A stretch of 64,000 nt of DNA, taken from Actinomycetota bacterium. Its GTDB lineage: Bacteria; Actinomycetota; Actinomycetes; Mycobacteriales; Mycobacteriaceae. A model generated the notes under the pieces. It did no database searches and had not been told where the DNA came from. It saw only the letters and a list, made by a program, of their open reading frames with translations. Below are positions 26,987 through 36,005 of the stretch, piece by piece. The translations under genes were made by a program, and so were the position numbers. The stretch is taken from contig JAFDWN010000007.1 of assembly GCA_018268465.1 (NCBI GenBank), positions 310,478 to 374,477 on the forward strand, in the 5' to 3' direction. Position 1 is the first letter of the stretch; every line of letters starts with the position of its first letter.

Positions 26987-27795
26987 CACGCCCGCGCGCC
27001 GAGGCTCGGCGTGCACTCCTCGGCGTGGTCCCACAACATCCAGGGGCGGTCACCGTGGTGATATCTGGAATCGAGTTCGGCACGTTCCTTGAAGGTGTCC
27101 GCCGGTTTCCAGAATCCTTCGTAGCGATACCCGAACAACCGCCCCTGACCGGCGAGCGTGCCGCATACGTCGTCGACGAGGTCGCCCCCGGGGGGGAGCA
27201 CGTCGAAGATCTCCTGTGAAAGCACGAAGAAGCCACCGTTCTCCCATATCGGAAGCTGCGACACCGCATGAATGTCCTTGACCTCCCCCGCCTCCGACAC
27301 CTCGACGCAGTGGAACGAGGACTGCGGTGGCACGATCATCATCGACGCGGCTGCTCCGGACTCGTGGAACCGCTCGATCATGCGGTCGAGCGGCGCGTCG
27401 GTGAGTACGTCGGCATAGTTGGCGAGGAAGAACTCGTCACCGTCGAGGAATGGGCGCACCCGGCGAAGTCGTTCTCCGATAGCCGATTCGAGTCCGGTGT
27501 CAACGAATGTGATCGACCAGTCGCTGATGTCGGAGTGCATCAGTTCGATCTGGCCCTTTCGCATCACGAAGTCGTTCGATGCGGCCTCCTGGTAGGTCAG
27601 GAAGTAGTTCTTGATGTGCGAGGCTCCGTAGCCGAGGCAGAGGATGAATTCCTTGTGTCCGAAGTGGGCGTAGTAGCGCATGACGTGCCAGATCAGCGGA
27701 CGAGGACCGACCATCTGCATCGGCTTCGGCATGCCCTCGCCACTGGAATCGCGCATACGCATGCCGTACCCGCCACAAAAGAGGACGACCTTCAT
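26986..27795 (-). CDS. Sugar-phosphate nucleotidyltransferase, RfbF-like (glucose-1-phosphate cytidylyltransferase family)
   Basis: 269 aa. The N-terminal VVLFCGGYGMRMRD is a divergent GGxGxR nucleotide-binding loop, with PKPM after it as in RfbF. The metal-binding Asp lies in FFLANYADVL, and ENGGFFVL and FWKPADTF match the RfbF group. It would activate a hexose-1-phosphate, most likely to a CDP-sugar, but specificity is not certain. It overlaps the start of the C-methyltransferase product gene order (stop/start overlaps on both sides), so it is embedded in the tailoring operon. Confidence 0.75.
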   Translation of the reverse strand: MKVVLFCGGYGMRMRDSSGEGMPKPMQMVGPRPLIWHVMRYYAHFGHKEFILCLGYGASHIKNYFLTYQEAASNDFVMRKGQIELMHSDISDWSITFVDTGLESAIGERLRRVRPFLDGDEFFLANYADVLTDAPLDRMIERFHESGAAASMMIVPPQSSFHCVEVSEAGEVKDIHAVSQLPIWENGGFFVLSQEIFDVLPPGGDLVDDVCGTLAGQGRLFGYRYEGFWKPADTFKERAELDSRYHHGDRPWMLWDHAEECTPSLGARA

Positions 27796-29126
27796 GATTC
27801 TTGCCTCCTGTGATCTTCCGGATTAGCAACCGCGGCGGCGTGCAAAGTGGGTAGCGGAAAGTACAGTCGCCCACCCCAGTCGGCGATGTAGGCGAGTTGC
27901 TCGGTCAACTCTGCTTCCAGGTTCCACGGGAGCGCGATCACCACATCGGGACGGTCTTTGTCGATGTGCGCGGGATCGTGGATCGGGATGCGTGTTCCCG
28001 GCGTGAATCTGCCGTGCTTATAGGGGTTGCGGTCGACGGTGTACTCGATCAGGTCACTCCGGATCCCGCAGTAATTGAGCAGAGTGTTGCCCTTGCCGGG
28101 AGCGCCGTATCCGACGACCCGTTCTCCGCTTGCGTGGCAGTCCAGCAGAAACCGAAGCAGCGTGTGGCGGACCGACTCGGTCCGCGGGCGCAACTGCAGA
28201 TAGCCGTCTGCCCGGTGCAGTCCCGCGTCCTCTTCGGCACGCAACACCGCGGCCCCGCGTTCGCTCAATCCCCCCGCGATCTCGTCCGGACGCGCCCAGA
28301 TCCGCAACGACCCACCGTGTGTGGGGATCATTTCGCAATCCACCACCGCGAGGCCGCCGACGGCCAATGCGCGCATCGCCGAAAGCAGTGTGTAGTACTG
28401 GAAGTGTTCGTGATAGATGGTGTCGAACTGCCCGAGTGTCACGAGATTGAGCGCGTGATGCACCTCGATGCTCAGCCAGCCGTCCCCGGCGAGCAGGCAG
28501 CGCAACGAACGGGTGAAGCCCACGAGATCGGGGATATGAGCATAGACGTTGTTGGCCACCACCAGGTCGGCCGGGCCGTATTCCTCCCGAATCCTTGCCG
28601 CAAGGCTCTCGTCGAGGAATCCCGTCACCGTTGGCACGCCGCGATCACGCGCGACAGCACCGACATTCACCGACGGCTCGATACCCAGACATGGAATGCC
28701 CTCGGCGACGACGGTTTGCAGCAGGTACCCGTCGTTGCTGGCGACTTCGATCACGAAAGAGGCGCCGTCGAGGCCAATGCTTCTGGTGGAGGATCGGACG
28801 AAATCCCTCGCATGCCTGACCCAGCTGTCCGAGTACGACGAGAAGTACGCGTATTCGGTGAACGTCTCCGCGGGCGTGATCAGTGCCGGAATCTGCAGCA
28901 GCAGACAGTCTTCACACAGGCGAAGGTGAAGCGGGTAGGTAGGTTCCGGAAGATCCAATTGCTCGGCCGACAGGAACGACTCGCAGGGCGGCGTGGCACC
29001 GAGGTCGAGCACGCTGAGCATGCGGCTGGAATCACACAGTCGGCAGAGCACTCTGTTCTCCATCCGTCGCACCACGGAAGCGGGGACCACCCGGGCCTGA
29101 TGACGTGAGTAGCGGGTAGTGGTCAC
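27792..29126 (-). CDS. NDP-sugar C-methyltransferase (NovU/TylCIII type)
   Basis: 444 aa with the three-part layout of sugar C-methyltransferases: a zinc domain (CRLCD and CEDCLLLQ), a SAM domain with [10 protein letters not shown] and LGIEPS, and a C-terminal Rossmann-like domain with [12 protein letters not shown]. The catalytic YHEHFQYY is intact. Such enzymes add a methyl group to C3 of a dTDP-4-keto sugar. This supports a branched-chain deoxysugar in the polymer. The GTG start at 29126 overlaps the rmlA stop (GTGA); the Met at 29063 is a possible alternative. Confidence 0.85.
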   Translation of the reverse strand: MTTTRYSRHQARVVPASVVRRMENRVLCRLCDSSRMLSVLDLGATPPCESFLSAEQLDLPEPTYPLHLRLCEDCLLLQIPALITPAETFTEYAYFSSYSDSWVRHARDFVRSSTRSIGLDGASFVIEVASNDGYLLQTVVAEGIPCLGIEPSVNVGAVARDRGVPTVTGFLDESLAARIREEYGPADLVVANNVYAHIPDLVGFTRSLRCLLAGDGWLSIEVHHALNLVTLGQFDTIYHEHFQYYTLLSAMRALAVGGLAVVDCEMIPTHGGSLRIWARPDEIAGGLSERGAAVLRAEEDAGLHRADGYLQLRPRTESVRHTLLRFLLDCHASGERVVGYGAPGKGNTLLNYCGIRSDLIEYTVDRNPYKHGRFTPGTRIPIHDPAHIDKDRPDVVIALPWNLEAELTEQLAYIADWGGRLYFPLPTLHAAAVANPEDHRRQES

Positions 29127-30007
29127 GGTTCATCGGAGGACCAGGATCCGTCGAGAAGCCGCAGCAGATACGATCCGTAACCCGACTTGAACAGCAGTTC
29201 GCCCCGTTCGCGCAGTTCATCGTCGGAGATGAAGCCACGGCGCCACGCCGCCTCCTCGGGCACACCGATCTTGAGGCCCTGGCGCTGCTCGATGGTGCGA
29301 ACGTAGTTTCCCGCGTCGAGGAGAGAGTCGAACGTCCCCGTGTCGAGCCATGCCGTGCCACGCGGCAGAACCTCCACGAAAAGCCTGCCTTGGTCGAGGT
29401 ACGCGCGATTCACATCGGTGATCTCGTACTCGCCACGATCCGACGGCTTCAGCCCCTGTGCAATCGCCACCACGTCGTTGTCGTAGAAATACAGGCCGGG
29501 GACCGCGTAGTCCGACCGGGGCGACTTGGGCTTCTCCTCAAGAGAGACCGCCGCGCCGTGACGGTCGAATTCGACGACGCCGTAAGCCGAGGGGTCGGCG
29601 ACGCGGTAGGCAAAGATGGTGCCACCCTCCGTCGCCTCGAATCGGCCCAGCTGAGTGCCGAGACCAGGACCGTGAAACAGATTGTCTCCTAGGACAAGTG
29701 ACACGCAATCGGCGCCGATGAAATCCCGTCCGATGACGAAGGCCCTTGCCAGACCGTCGGGTTCGGGTTGGGTTGCGTAGGTGATCGAGATTCCGAACTG
29801 CGAACCGTCACCAAGTAGCCGGCCGAAGGCCGCGGCATCTGTGGGCGTCGTGATCACCAGGATATCCCTGATACCCCCCAGCATCAGTGTGGTGAGCGGA
29901 TAGTAGATCATCGGTTTGTCGTAGACGGGCAGCAGTTGCTTACTCGAGCCCAAGGTGATCGGATGCAAGCGAGATCCGGTGCCGCCGGCCAGTATGATTC
30001 CGCGCAT
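29123..30007 (-). CDS. rmlA: Glucose-1-phosphate thymidylyltransferase
   Basis: 294 aa, close to M. tuberculosis RmlA in length and sequence. It makes dTDP-glucose from glucose-1-phosphate and dTTP. The N-terminus [16 protein letters not shown] holds the nucleotide-binding loop, followed by [22 protein letters not shown] with the metal Asp, and EEKPKSP. The start at 30007 gives the canonical N-terminus; an ATG two codons earlier is possible. The phosphoglycosyl transferase gene ends 10 bp upstream. No dTDP-glucose 4,6-dehydratase (rmlB) is in the window, so that step must come from elsewhere. Confidence 0.92.
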   Translation of the reverse strand: MRGIILAGGTGSRLHPITLGSSKQLLPVYDKPMIYYPLTTLMLGGIRDILVITTPTDAAAFGRLLGDGSQFGISITYATQPEPDGLARAFVIGRDFIGADCVSLVLGDNLFHGPGLGTQLGRFEATEGGTIFAYRVADPSAYGVVEFDRHGAAVSLEEKPKSPRSDYAVPGLYFYDNDVVAIAQGLKPSDRGEYEITDVNRAYLDQGRLFVEVLPRGTAWLDTGTFDSLLDAGNYVRTIEQRQGLKIGVPEEAAWRRGFISDDELRERGELLFKSGYGSYLLRLLDGSWSSDEP

Positions 30008-30017
30008 CGTCATTCCG

Positions 30018-31613
30018 TCAGTACGCGCCTTGACGCTGGAGCACAGCACCGAACGTCTTGGCGATGATGAGGATATCGCCGACCATCGACCAGTTGTCGA
30101 CATATGACAAGTCGAGGCGAACGGCTTCGTTCCACGACAGGTCGGACCGTCCGCTCACTTGCCACAGGCCGCTGATGCCCGGTTTGACGAGGAGTCTGCG
30201 CAACACCTCGCAGTCGTATGCCTCGACCTCCCGCCGCAGTGGCGGACGCGGGCCGACGACACTCATCTCATTACGCAGGACGTTGATGAATTGTGGCAAT
30301 TCGTCGATGCTGTAACGCCGCAGGAAGCGACCCAGCGGGGTAACCCGCGGATCGTCCTTGATCTTGAAAATGAGTCCGTCACTCTCGTTCGCGCTGAGGA
30401 GGCTGTCAAGCTGGCGGTCGGCGTCCTCCACCATCGTGCGGAATTTGAGCATGGCGAAGGGTTTGCCGTCGATGCCAATTCGCTCGGAGGAGTAGAGCAC
30501 CGGTCCCCGGCTGGTGAGTTTCACCGCGATCGCAGTGACCAGCAACACCGGGGACATCAGAACCAGGACGATCAGCGAGAAACAGAAGTCGAAGGCCCTC
30601 TTCTCGAATCGTTTCGAACCGCGGTACAACGGCTTCTCGATGTGCAGTAGCGGGAGTCCGGCGATGGGTCTCATGACCAGCCGTGAGAGCGCAACGTCCA
30701 TCGCCCCGGTGGACACCACGAGGTCCACCCCCATCGGCTCGAGATCCCATATGAGCCTGCGGATCCCGCGGACACCGAGACATTCGGTACTCGCGATGGC
30801 CACCGTGTCAGCCCCGCACTGACGGATGGCGGCCAGCATATTGGACTCACCGCCCATGATCGGCACGTCTTCGTCGCCGACGGCGATCTGCTCGCCTCGT
30901 GGGGGGCCGTACCCGGGTACTCCGATTCCGACCACCCGGTACCCGTCGCCCCGGCTGCGAGTCAGTTCGGCAGCGAGATCGATGACGGCGTGGCGCTCAC
31001 CGAATGCCAGTACCGCAGTCTGGCACCGGCCACGCGCACGCTTATGTGAAACCGAAGCGTGCCAAGCCCATCTGGTCAGGACCAGCCCGATTGTCCCGAC
31101 CGGCAGCGCGACCGCGAGATAGCCACGAGCGATATCCAGCTTCAGCAGCAGGGTGACGATCGCAATCGCGCCAAACGTACCGAACGATGCGGTGATGACT
31201 CGCCGGTACTCCTCGACTCCCGTCCCGATCAACCTCGGCGATCGGGTGTGGAATCCGGCGAGCGCGAATAGCCAGGCCAGGCTGAATGCGACGGAGAACG
31301 CGGGTACATAGTGTTCCGGGTACCCGGGCGGATTCAGCGTCGGGCCGAATCGTGCGCAATGAGCAAGCGCGACAGCTGCCGTGACCACCAGCAAGTCGGT
31401 CATACGTAGCTTGGCGGCGTAGCCGCGCTGCCAGTTCGACCGCTCGAACACCCCACGCGGCACATCGACGGCCGGGACCGTGGGTGCAGGTTCCACGCGA
31501 ATCTCGGTGATGCCCGGCCCCTCACCACGGTTTCGGCGGTCATCGCTGGCTTCGGACCGGACACGCACCCATCCGTTCCCATCCGTTGGATGGGATGTCG
31601 CGGGCGCGGTCAT
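30018..31613 (-). CDS. Undecaprenyl-phosphate sugar phosphotransferase (polyprenyl PGT, WbaP/WcaJ type)
   Basis: 531 aa. About five N-terminal membrane segments and a CoA-binding-like middle region precede the catalytic PGT domain (about residues 340-531). The core motifs are [11 protein letters not shown] at the re-entrant helix, [11 protein letters not shown], and [10 protein letters not shown] followed by VGPRPP. It transfers a sugar-1-phosphate from its nucleotide form to polyprenyl phosphate, starting each repeat unit. It is the first gene of the leftward operon, and a 556-bp AT-richer region lies upstream. The ATG at 31613 is preferred over the GTG three codons before. Confidence 0.88.
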   Translation of the reverse strand: MTAPATSHPTDGNGWVRVRSEASDDRRNRGEGPGITEIRVEPAPTVPAVDVPRGVFERSNWQRGYAAKLRMTDLLVVTAAVALAHCARFGPTLNPPGYPEHYVPAFSVAFSLAWLFALAGFHTRSPRLIGTGVEEYRRVITASFGTFGAIAIVTLLLKLDIARGYLAVALPVGTIGLVLTRWAWHASVSHKRARGRCQTAVLAFGERHAVIDLAAELTRSRGDGYRVVGIGVPGYGPPRGEQIAVGDEDVPIMGGESNMLAAIRQCGADTVAIASTECLGVRGIRRLIWDLEPMGVDLVVSTGAMDVALSRLVMRPIAGLPLLHIEKPLYRGSKRFEKRAFDFCFSLIVLVLMSPVLLVTAIAVKLTSRGPVLYSSERIGIDGKPFAMLKFRTMVEDADRQLDSLLSANESDGLIFKIKDDPRVTPLGRFLRRYSIDELPQFINVLRNEMSVVGPRPPLRREVEAYDCEVLRRLLVKPGISGLWQVSGRSDLSWNEAVRLDLSYVDNWSMVGDILIIAKTFGAVLQRQGAY

Positions 31614-32169
31614 CTGGTCCACGGCGTCACACCGTTCGGTCCGCCGGCTGCCCTGTGACTGGCCGATTCGACACAGTTGGCCCTCCCCGAGAACTACGAC
31701 ACCAAACGCGACTTGTGATTCGCAAAGATTTCACAGTTGTCTGCGTATCTCACCCGGCCAACCTCCGGGTCGAGTGACCGAACGCTATCACTCGGCAGAT
31801 CGCTCAACAAGCAACTTTCTTGAGCTCATTGCCATGTTTTTGATCGGTCAACAACTAGAATCACTAACGAGCCGCCGCTGCCGGTCTCTATTACTGTCTT
31901 GACATGCATATTGTCTTCGATATCGCGATCAGCTGCCTTGCCATCACGGCGACGGTTCGATCAGCAAACACAACATGTATATGCAAAGTTAGCAAATTTC
32001 TGTGTATCACCTGTGACGGGGGGAGACCACCACACCCATCATGAGCACCAGCAACAACTGAGCTCGCAGGACTCACTTATGGCAAATTACGACCGCGGCT
32101 TGCCTATCCAATCGGATCGGCCGTCCTTCCATCACGGATCTGCGGGTGACAACACCCGCCCGCCGGACC
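31614..32169. promoter_or_regulatory. AT-richer intergenic boundary between polysaccharide and sterol loci
   Basis: No gene is supported in this 556-bp gap. It separates the leftward phosphoglycosyl transferase start from the end of the leftward ltp2 operon. Base composition is visibly lower in GC than either side between about 31,780 and 32,000, as often seen for promoter or Lsr2-bound DNA. CACAGTTG occurs twice (about 31,672 and 31,732). A TTGACA lies at about 31,899. The right end holds the hairpin at 32142-32159. Confidence 0.45.
32142..32159 (-). terminator. Hairpin terminator candidate for the cyp125-ltp2 operon
   Basis: A perfect 7-bp stem, GCGGGTG and CACCCGC around a 4-nt loop, lies 10 nt beyond the ltp2 stop. 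It has no T-run, as is common for mycobacterial terminators. Confidence 0.6.
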
Positions 32170-33336
32170 TCAGCCCAGAATCAACCCCGACGTCGGCACA
32201 CCGGTGCCCGCTGTCACCAGCACGTGCTCGACGTCGGGCACCTGGTTGACCGAGGAGCCGCGCAGCTGCCGGACGCCCTCGGCGATGCCGTTCATCCCGT
32301 GGATATAGGCCTCACCCAGCTGGCCGCCGTGTGTGTTGATAGGCAGGCGCCCACCGATCTCGATCGCGCCGCCGGCGACGAAATCCTTGGCCTCACCCTT
32401 ACCGCAGAATCCCAGCTCCTCGAGCTGAATCAAGGTGAAGGGCGTGAAATGGTCGTAGAGCACCGCAGTCTGGATGTCCGCCGGCGTCAGCCCGGACTGC
32501 GCCCACAGCTGGTCGCCCACCAACCCCAGCTCGGGCAGGCCCAGTTCGGGCCGGTAATAGCTCACCATCGAATACTGATCCGGGCTCGCACCCTGCGACG
32601 CCGCCTCGACCACCGCCGGGCGATGTTTCAGGTCCCGCGCCCGCTCCGCCGACGTCACCACGAGCGCCACCGCACCGTCGGTCTCCTGGCAGCAGTCCAG
32701 TAGCCGCAGCGGCTCGGCGATCCACCGCGAATTCTGGTGGTCCTCGATCGTGATCGGCTTACCGTAGAAGTACGCCCTGGGGTTGTTGGCCGCATGCCTG
32801 CGGTCGGCGACCGACACCGCGCCGAAATCACGACTGGTCGCCCCGGACAGGTGCATGTAACGCTTGGCGATCATCGCGACCTGCGCGGCGGGTGTGGACA
32901 GGCCGTGCGGATACGAGAACGAGTTGTCCACCCCCGTCGCGTCCGCGTTGGCCATCAGCCGCGTCTGCACCTGGCCGAACCGCATCCCCGACCGTTCGTT
33001 GAACGCCCGGTAGGCCACGACACAGTCCGCCACCCCGGTCGCGACGGCCATCGCCGCCTGCTGAATCGTCGCGCACGCCGCGCCACCGCCGTGATGGATC
33101 TTGGAGAAGAACGTCAGCTCGCCGATGCCGGTGGCGCGCGCCACCGCCACCTCGGTGTTCGAGTCCATCGTGAACGTCACCATGCCGTCGACGTCGGCGG
33201 GCGTCAGGCCCGCGTCGTCCAGGGCGTCGAGCACCGCCTCGGCCGCCAACCGCAGCTCGCTGCGCCCGGAATCCTTGGAAAAGTCGGTGGCCCCGATTCC
33301 GGCGATCGCCGCCTTACCCGACAGCCCACCCGTCAC
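32170..33336 (-). CDS. ltp2: Steroid side-chain aldolase, thiolase-superfamily (Ltp2, Rv3540c-like)
   Basis: 388 aa, family length. A thiolase-fold lipid-transfer-like protein that, with the DUF35 part of ChsH2, cleaves the 17-hydroxy-3-oxo-pregnene-carboxyl-CoA intermediate to androstenedione and propionyl-CoA (known for the M. tuberculosis and related enzymes). The N-terminus AAIAGIGATDFSKDSG and the C-terminal GGRLPINTHGGQLGEAYIHG fit this group, whose active site differs from that of true thiolases. The GTG start overlaps the chsH1 stop (GTGA). It is the last gene of the cyp125 operon. Confidence 0.92.
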   Translation of the reverse strand: MTGGLSGKAAIAGIGATDFSKDSGRSELRLAAEAVLDALDDAGLTPADVDGMVTFTMDSNTEVAVARATGIGELTFFSKIHHGGGAACATIQQAAMAVATGVADCVVAYRAFNERSGMRFGQVQTRLMANADATGVDNSFSYPHGLSTPAAQVAMIAKRYMHLSGATSRDFGAVSVADRRHAANNPRAYFYGKPITIEDHQNSRWIAEPLRLLDCCQETDGAVALVVTSAERARDLKHRPAVVEAASQGASPDQYSMVSYYRPELGLPELGLVGDQLWAQSGLTPADIQTAVLYDHFTPFTLIQLEELGFCGKGEAKDFVAGGAIEIGGRLPINTHGGQLGEAYIHGMNGIAEGVRQLRGSSVNQVPDVEHVLVTAGTGVPTSGLILG

Positions 33337-33773
33337 AAGCCCACCCCCACAGCCAATGTCGCGGTGGCGATCACGTGATCTCCCAAACTGTTGCTGCCGA
33401 CGACGTTCACCGTCACCACGCCGTGCTCGACCGCCGTCACCTCACCGGTGAACGTAACGGTGTCATACGCGTACCACGGCACGCCCAGGCGCAGCCCGAT
33501 CGATTTCACCAGCGCGTTCGGTCCCGCCCAATCCGTGACATACCGCTGCACCAGACCCGTGTCGGTGAGGATGTTCACGAAGATGTCCTTGGATCCCTTG
33601 GCCTGCGCCTTGTCCCGGTCGTGATGCACGTCCTGGTAGTCGCGGGTGGCGATCGCCGTCGACACGATGAAGGTGGGATCGCCGTAGACCGACAGCGCCG
33701 GCAGCGCGGTGCCGACCTCCGCCGCCACGGCGGTCGGTGCGCGATCCGCCTGCGGCTGCTCACCGGCGCTCAT
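33333..33773 (-). CDS. chsH1: MaoC-like enoyl-CoA hydratase subunit ChsH1 (Rv3541c-like)
   Basis: 146 aa, single hotdog domain with DVHHDRDKAQAKGSKDIFVN near the middle, as in Rv3541c. With ChsH2 it hydrates the 17(20) double bond of 3-oxo-4,17-pregnadiene-20-carboxyl-CoA during the last side-chain cycle. The ATG at 33773 overlaps the chsH2 stop (ATGA), and its own stop overlaps ltp2, so the three products are tightly coupled. The N-terminus is about 17 residues longer than I recall for the M. tuberculosis protein. Confidence 0.9.
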   Translation of the reverse strand: MSAGEQPQADRAPTAVAAEVGTALPALSVYGDPTFIVSTAIATRDYQDVHHDRDKAQAKGSKDIFVNILTDTGLVQRYVTDWAGPNALVKSIGLRLGVPWYAYDTVTFTGEVTAVEHGVVTVNVVGSNSLGDHVIATATLAVGVGL

Positions 33774-34720
33774 ACGTCGGGCTCCCACGCGTAGAGGGTC
33801 CACGCCGGGCCGGCATCACCGGATGGAAAGTCGATATACGTTGCACGGACCGGCATTCCGATCGTCACCGCGGCAGGTTCGACGTTGCGCAGCTCGCCGA
33901 GCATCCGGACACCCTCCTCGAGTTCGACCAACGCGATGACGAACGGCACTGTACGGCCGGGCACCTTCGGCGCGTGATGCACGACGTAGCTGAACACCGT
34001 GCCCGTGCCGCGCGCCACGGCGTAGTCGGCCGGCGCCCCCTTGTCCTGCCAGACCGCGGGCACCGGCGGGTGCTGCAACGTCCCGTCACGGCGCTTCTGG
34101 ATCCGCAACTCGTGGGCATCGACCCCGTCCCAGAAGAACTGCGTGTCGCGGGACACCGCGGGCCGCATCATCGCATCCGCGTCGAGATCGTCGGGGACGG
34201 CAACCGACTGCGTGTGCTCCTTGGGAATGAACTTCAGTATCCGCCAGAACATCTCGGCAACATCCTCGTCGCCGACCTGCCAGGTGATGCGCTGGCTGAT
34301 GAAGTACCCCTCCCCCAGCGCGGTCTGTTTGGGTCCGACCACATCGGTGAGTTCGGCAGCGATGCTGACCTGTTCACCGGGTCTCAGGTAGCGGTGATAC
34401 GTCTGCTCGCAGTTGGTGGCGACGACACCCACATACCCCGCCTCGTCGAACAGTTCGACGATCTGGCCCAACGGGTCGTCGTCGGCACGCACACCGCCGA
34501 GTCCCATCATCGTCCACACCTGGATCATCGCCGGCGGCGCGACGACGCCAGGATGGCCCGCTGCCCTCGCCGCCGATTCGTCGACATAGATCGGATTCCG
34601 GTCACCGATCGCATCGACCCAATGATGGATCATCGGCTGGTTCACCGGATCCCGGCCCAGCCGCGGCTTGCTGCGACCCGCCGCCTTGATCTGTCCGATG
34701 CCGGCCTGGATGTCGATCAC
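33770..34720 (-). CDS. chsH2: MaoC-DUF35 hydratase/aldolase partner ChsH2 (Rv3542c-like)
   Basis: 316 aa. The N-terminal hotdog domain (to about residue 170; RLGRDPVNQPMIHHW near the start) pairs with ChsH1 as hydratase. The C-terminal part, about residues 180-316, is a DUF35/OB-fold domain that partners Ltp2. No CxxC zinc ribbon is visible in the DUF35 region. The GTG at 34720 follows AGAGGG and gives the expected N-terminus; the 15 upstream residues have no similarity. The gap to chsE2 contains a mycobacterial palindromic element. Confidence 0.9.
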   Translation of the reverse strand: MIDIQAGIGQIKAAGRSKPRLGRDPVNQPMIHHWVDAIGDRNPIYVDESAARAAGHPGVVAPPAMIQVWTMMGLGGVRADDDPLGQIVELFDEAGYVGVVATNCEQTYHRYLRPGEQVSIAAELTDVVGPKQTALGEGYFISQRITWQVGDEDVAEMFWRILKFIPKEHTQSVAVPDDLDADAMMRPAVSRDTQFFWDGVDAHELRIQKRRDGTLQHPPVPAVWQDKGAPADYAVARGTGTVFSYVVHHAPKVPGRTVPFVIALVELEEGVRMLGELRNVEPAAVTIGMPVRATYIDFPSGDAGPAWTLYAWEPDV

Positions 34721-34771
34721 CGTTGCCCTCTGCTCTCCGCGCACCCACGACGTGACGGTCCCCAAGGCGCG

Positions 34772-34829
34772 CCGAGTGTGAACTCAGCGCGACAATCCGG
34801 CGGAAAGGTCGTCGACGATTCACACTCGG
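34772..34829. repeat. Intergenic palindromic element, copy A
   Basis: A perfect 11-bp inverted repeat, CCGAGTGTGAA and TTCACACTCGG, encloses 36 nt that itself contains TCGTCGACGA. It sits inside the operon between chsE2 and chsH2. Related elements occur at 40482-40536 and 63839-63906 in this window. Confidence 0.75.
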
Positions 34830-34841
34830 TGAGAACACTCC

Positions 34842-36005
34842 TCACCGCGGCACCCGGGGCACCTTCAGCCCCGACGCGGCGATCATCTCGCGCATCACCT
34901 CGTTCACACCGCCGCCGAACGTGATCACCAGATTGCGTTTGGTCTGCTGATCCAGCCACGTCAGCAATTCGGCGGTCTCGGGTTCGGCCGGGTTCCCGTA
35001 CTTGCCGACGATCTCCTCGGCGAGCCGTCCGACGCGTTGAATACGTTCGGTGGAAAAGACTTTCGTCGCCGCGGCATCCGCGACGTCGATGGTCTCGCCG
35101 GCCGCCGCCACCTGCCAGTTCAACAGTTCGTTGATCCGCCACACCGCGTGGATCTCGCCGAGCGCACGGCGCACATCGCCGTGGTCGAGCGGCGTGATCC
35201 CGTTGCCGCCCGGTTTGGACGCCCATGCATGCACCCGGTCGTAGATACCCGCCACCCGGCCGGCAGGCCCCAGCATCACCCGTTCATGGTTGAGCTGTGT
35301 CGTGATCAGCCGCCAGCCCGCGTTCTCCTGGCCGACGAGCATATCCACCGGCACCCGTACGTCGTTGTAGTAGCTGGCATTGGTGTGATGTGCGCCGTCG
35401 GTGGTGATGATCGGGGTCCACGAGTATCCCGGATCGGTGGTGTCGACGATCAGGATCGAAATGCCTTTGTGCTTCGCCGCGTTCGGATCCGTGCGGCACG
35501 CCAGCCAGATGAAATCGGCGTCATGGGCTCCGGTGGTGAAGATCTTCTGTCCGTTGACGACATACTCGTCGCCGACCCGTACCGCCGTAGTCCGCAGCGA
35601 CGCCAGATCCGTCCCCGCCTCCGGCTCGGAGTACCCGATCGCGAAATGCACCTCGCCCGCGAGGATGGCGGGCAGAAACCGCTCCTTTTGCACGTCGCTG
35701 CCGTACGCCTGCAGGGTGGGCCCCACGGTCTGCAACGTGACGGCGGGCAGCGGAACGTCGGCGCGGGCGGCCTCGTTGACGAAGATCTGCTGTTCGATCG
35801 GACCGAACCCCAACCCGCCGAACATCTTCGGCCAGCCGACACCCAGTTTGCCGTCGGCGCCCATTCGGCGGATCACCGCGCGGTAGGCCTTCCCGTGCCG
35901 GTCGGTGCGCATCTCCTCGGCCTCATCGGCGGAGATCAGATCGGAGAAGTACTGCCGCAGCTCGGCTTGCAGCTGACGCTGCTCGGGGGTCAGATCGACG
36001 AACAT
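34842..36005 (-). CDS. chsE2: Acyl-CoA dehydrogenase subunit ChsE2 (FadE29, Rv3543c-like)
   Basis: 387 aa, matching the length recalled for FadE29. Together with ChsE1 it forms an alpha2beta2 enzyme that dehydrogenates 3-oxo-4-pregnene-20-carboxyl-CoA at C17-C20. Features seen are GYSEPEAGTDLASLR in the flavin-binding region and the C-terminal FGGGVNEVMREMIA stretch. The ATG at 36005 follows GGGAGCTCA and overlaps the end of chsE1 by 16 bp; the frame extends upstream without similarity. Confidence 0.92.
   Translation of the reverse strand: MFVDLTPEQRQLQAELRQYFSDLISADEAEEMRTDRHGKAYRAVIRRMGADGKLGVGWPKMFGGLGFGPIEQQIFVNEAARADVPLPAVTLQTVGPTLQAYGSDVQKERFLPAILAGEVHFAIGYSEPEAGTDLASLRTTAVRVGDEYVVNGQKIFTTGAHDADFIWLACRTDPNAAKHKGISILIVDTTDPGYSWTPIITTDGAHHTNASYYNDVRVPVDMLVGQENAGWRLITTQLNHERVMLGPAGRVAGIYDRVHAWASKPGGNGITPLDHGDVRRALGEIHAVWRINELLNWQVAAAGETIDVADAAATKVFSTERIQRVGRLAEEIVGKYGNPAEPETAELLTWLDQQTKRNLVITFGGGVNEVMREMIAASGLKVPRVPR

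Noticed and set aside
27897-29108. 403-aa plus-strand open frame opposite the C-methyltransferase
   Set aside because: Antisense shadow without motifs; the minus-strand gene has zinc, SAM and catalytic signatures.
31899-32249. Possible small gene in the intergenic region left of ltp2
   Set aside because: No ribosome site, no similarity, and it runs into the antisense of ltp2.
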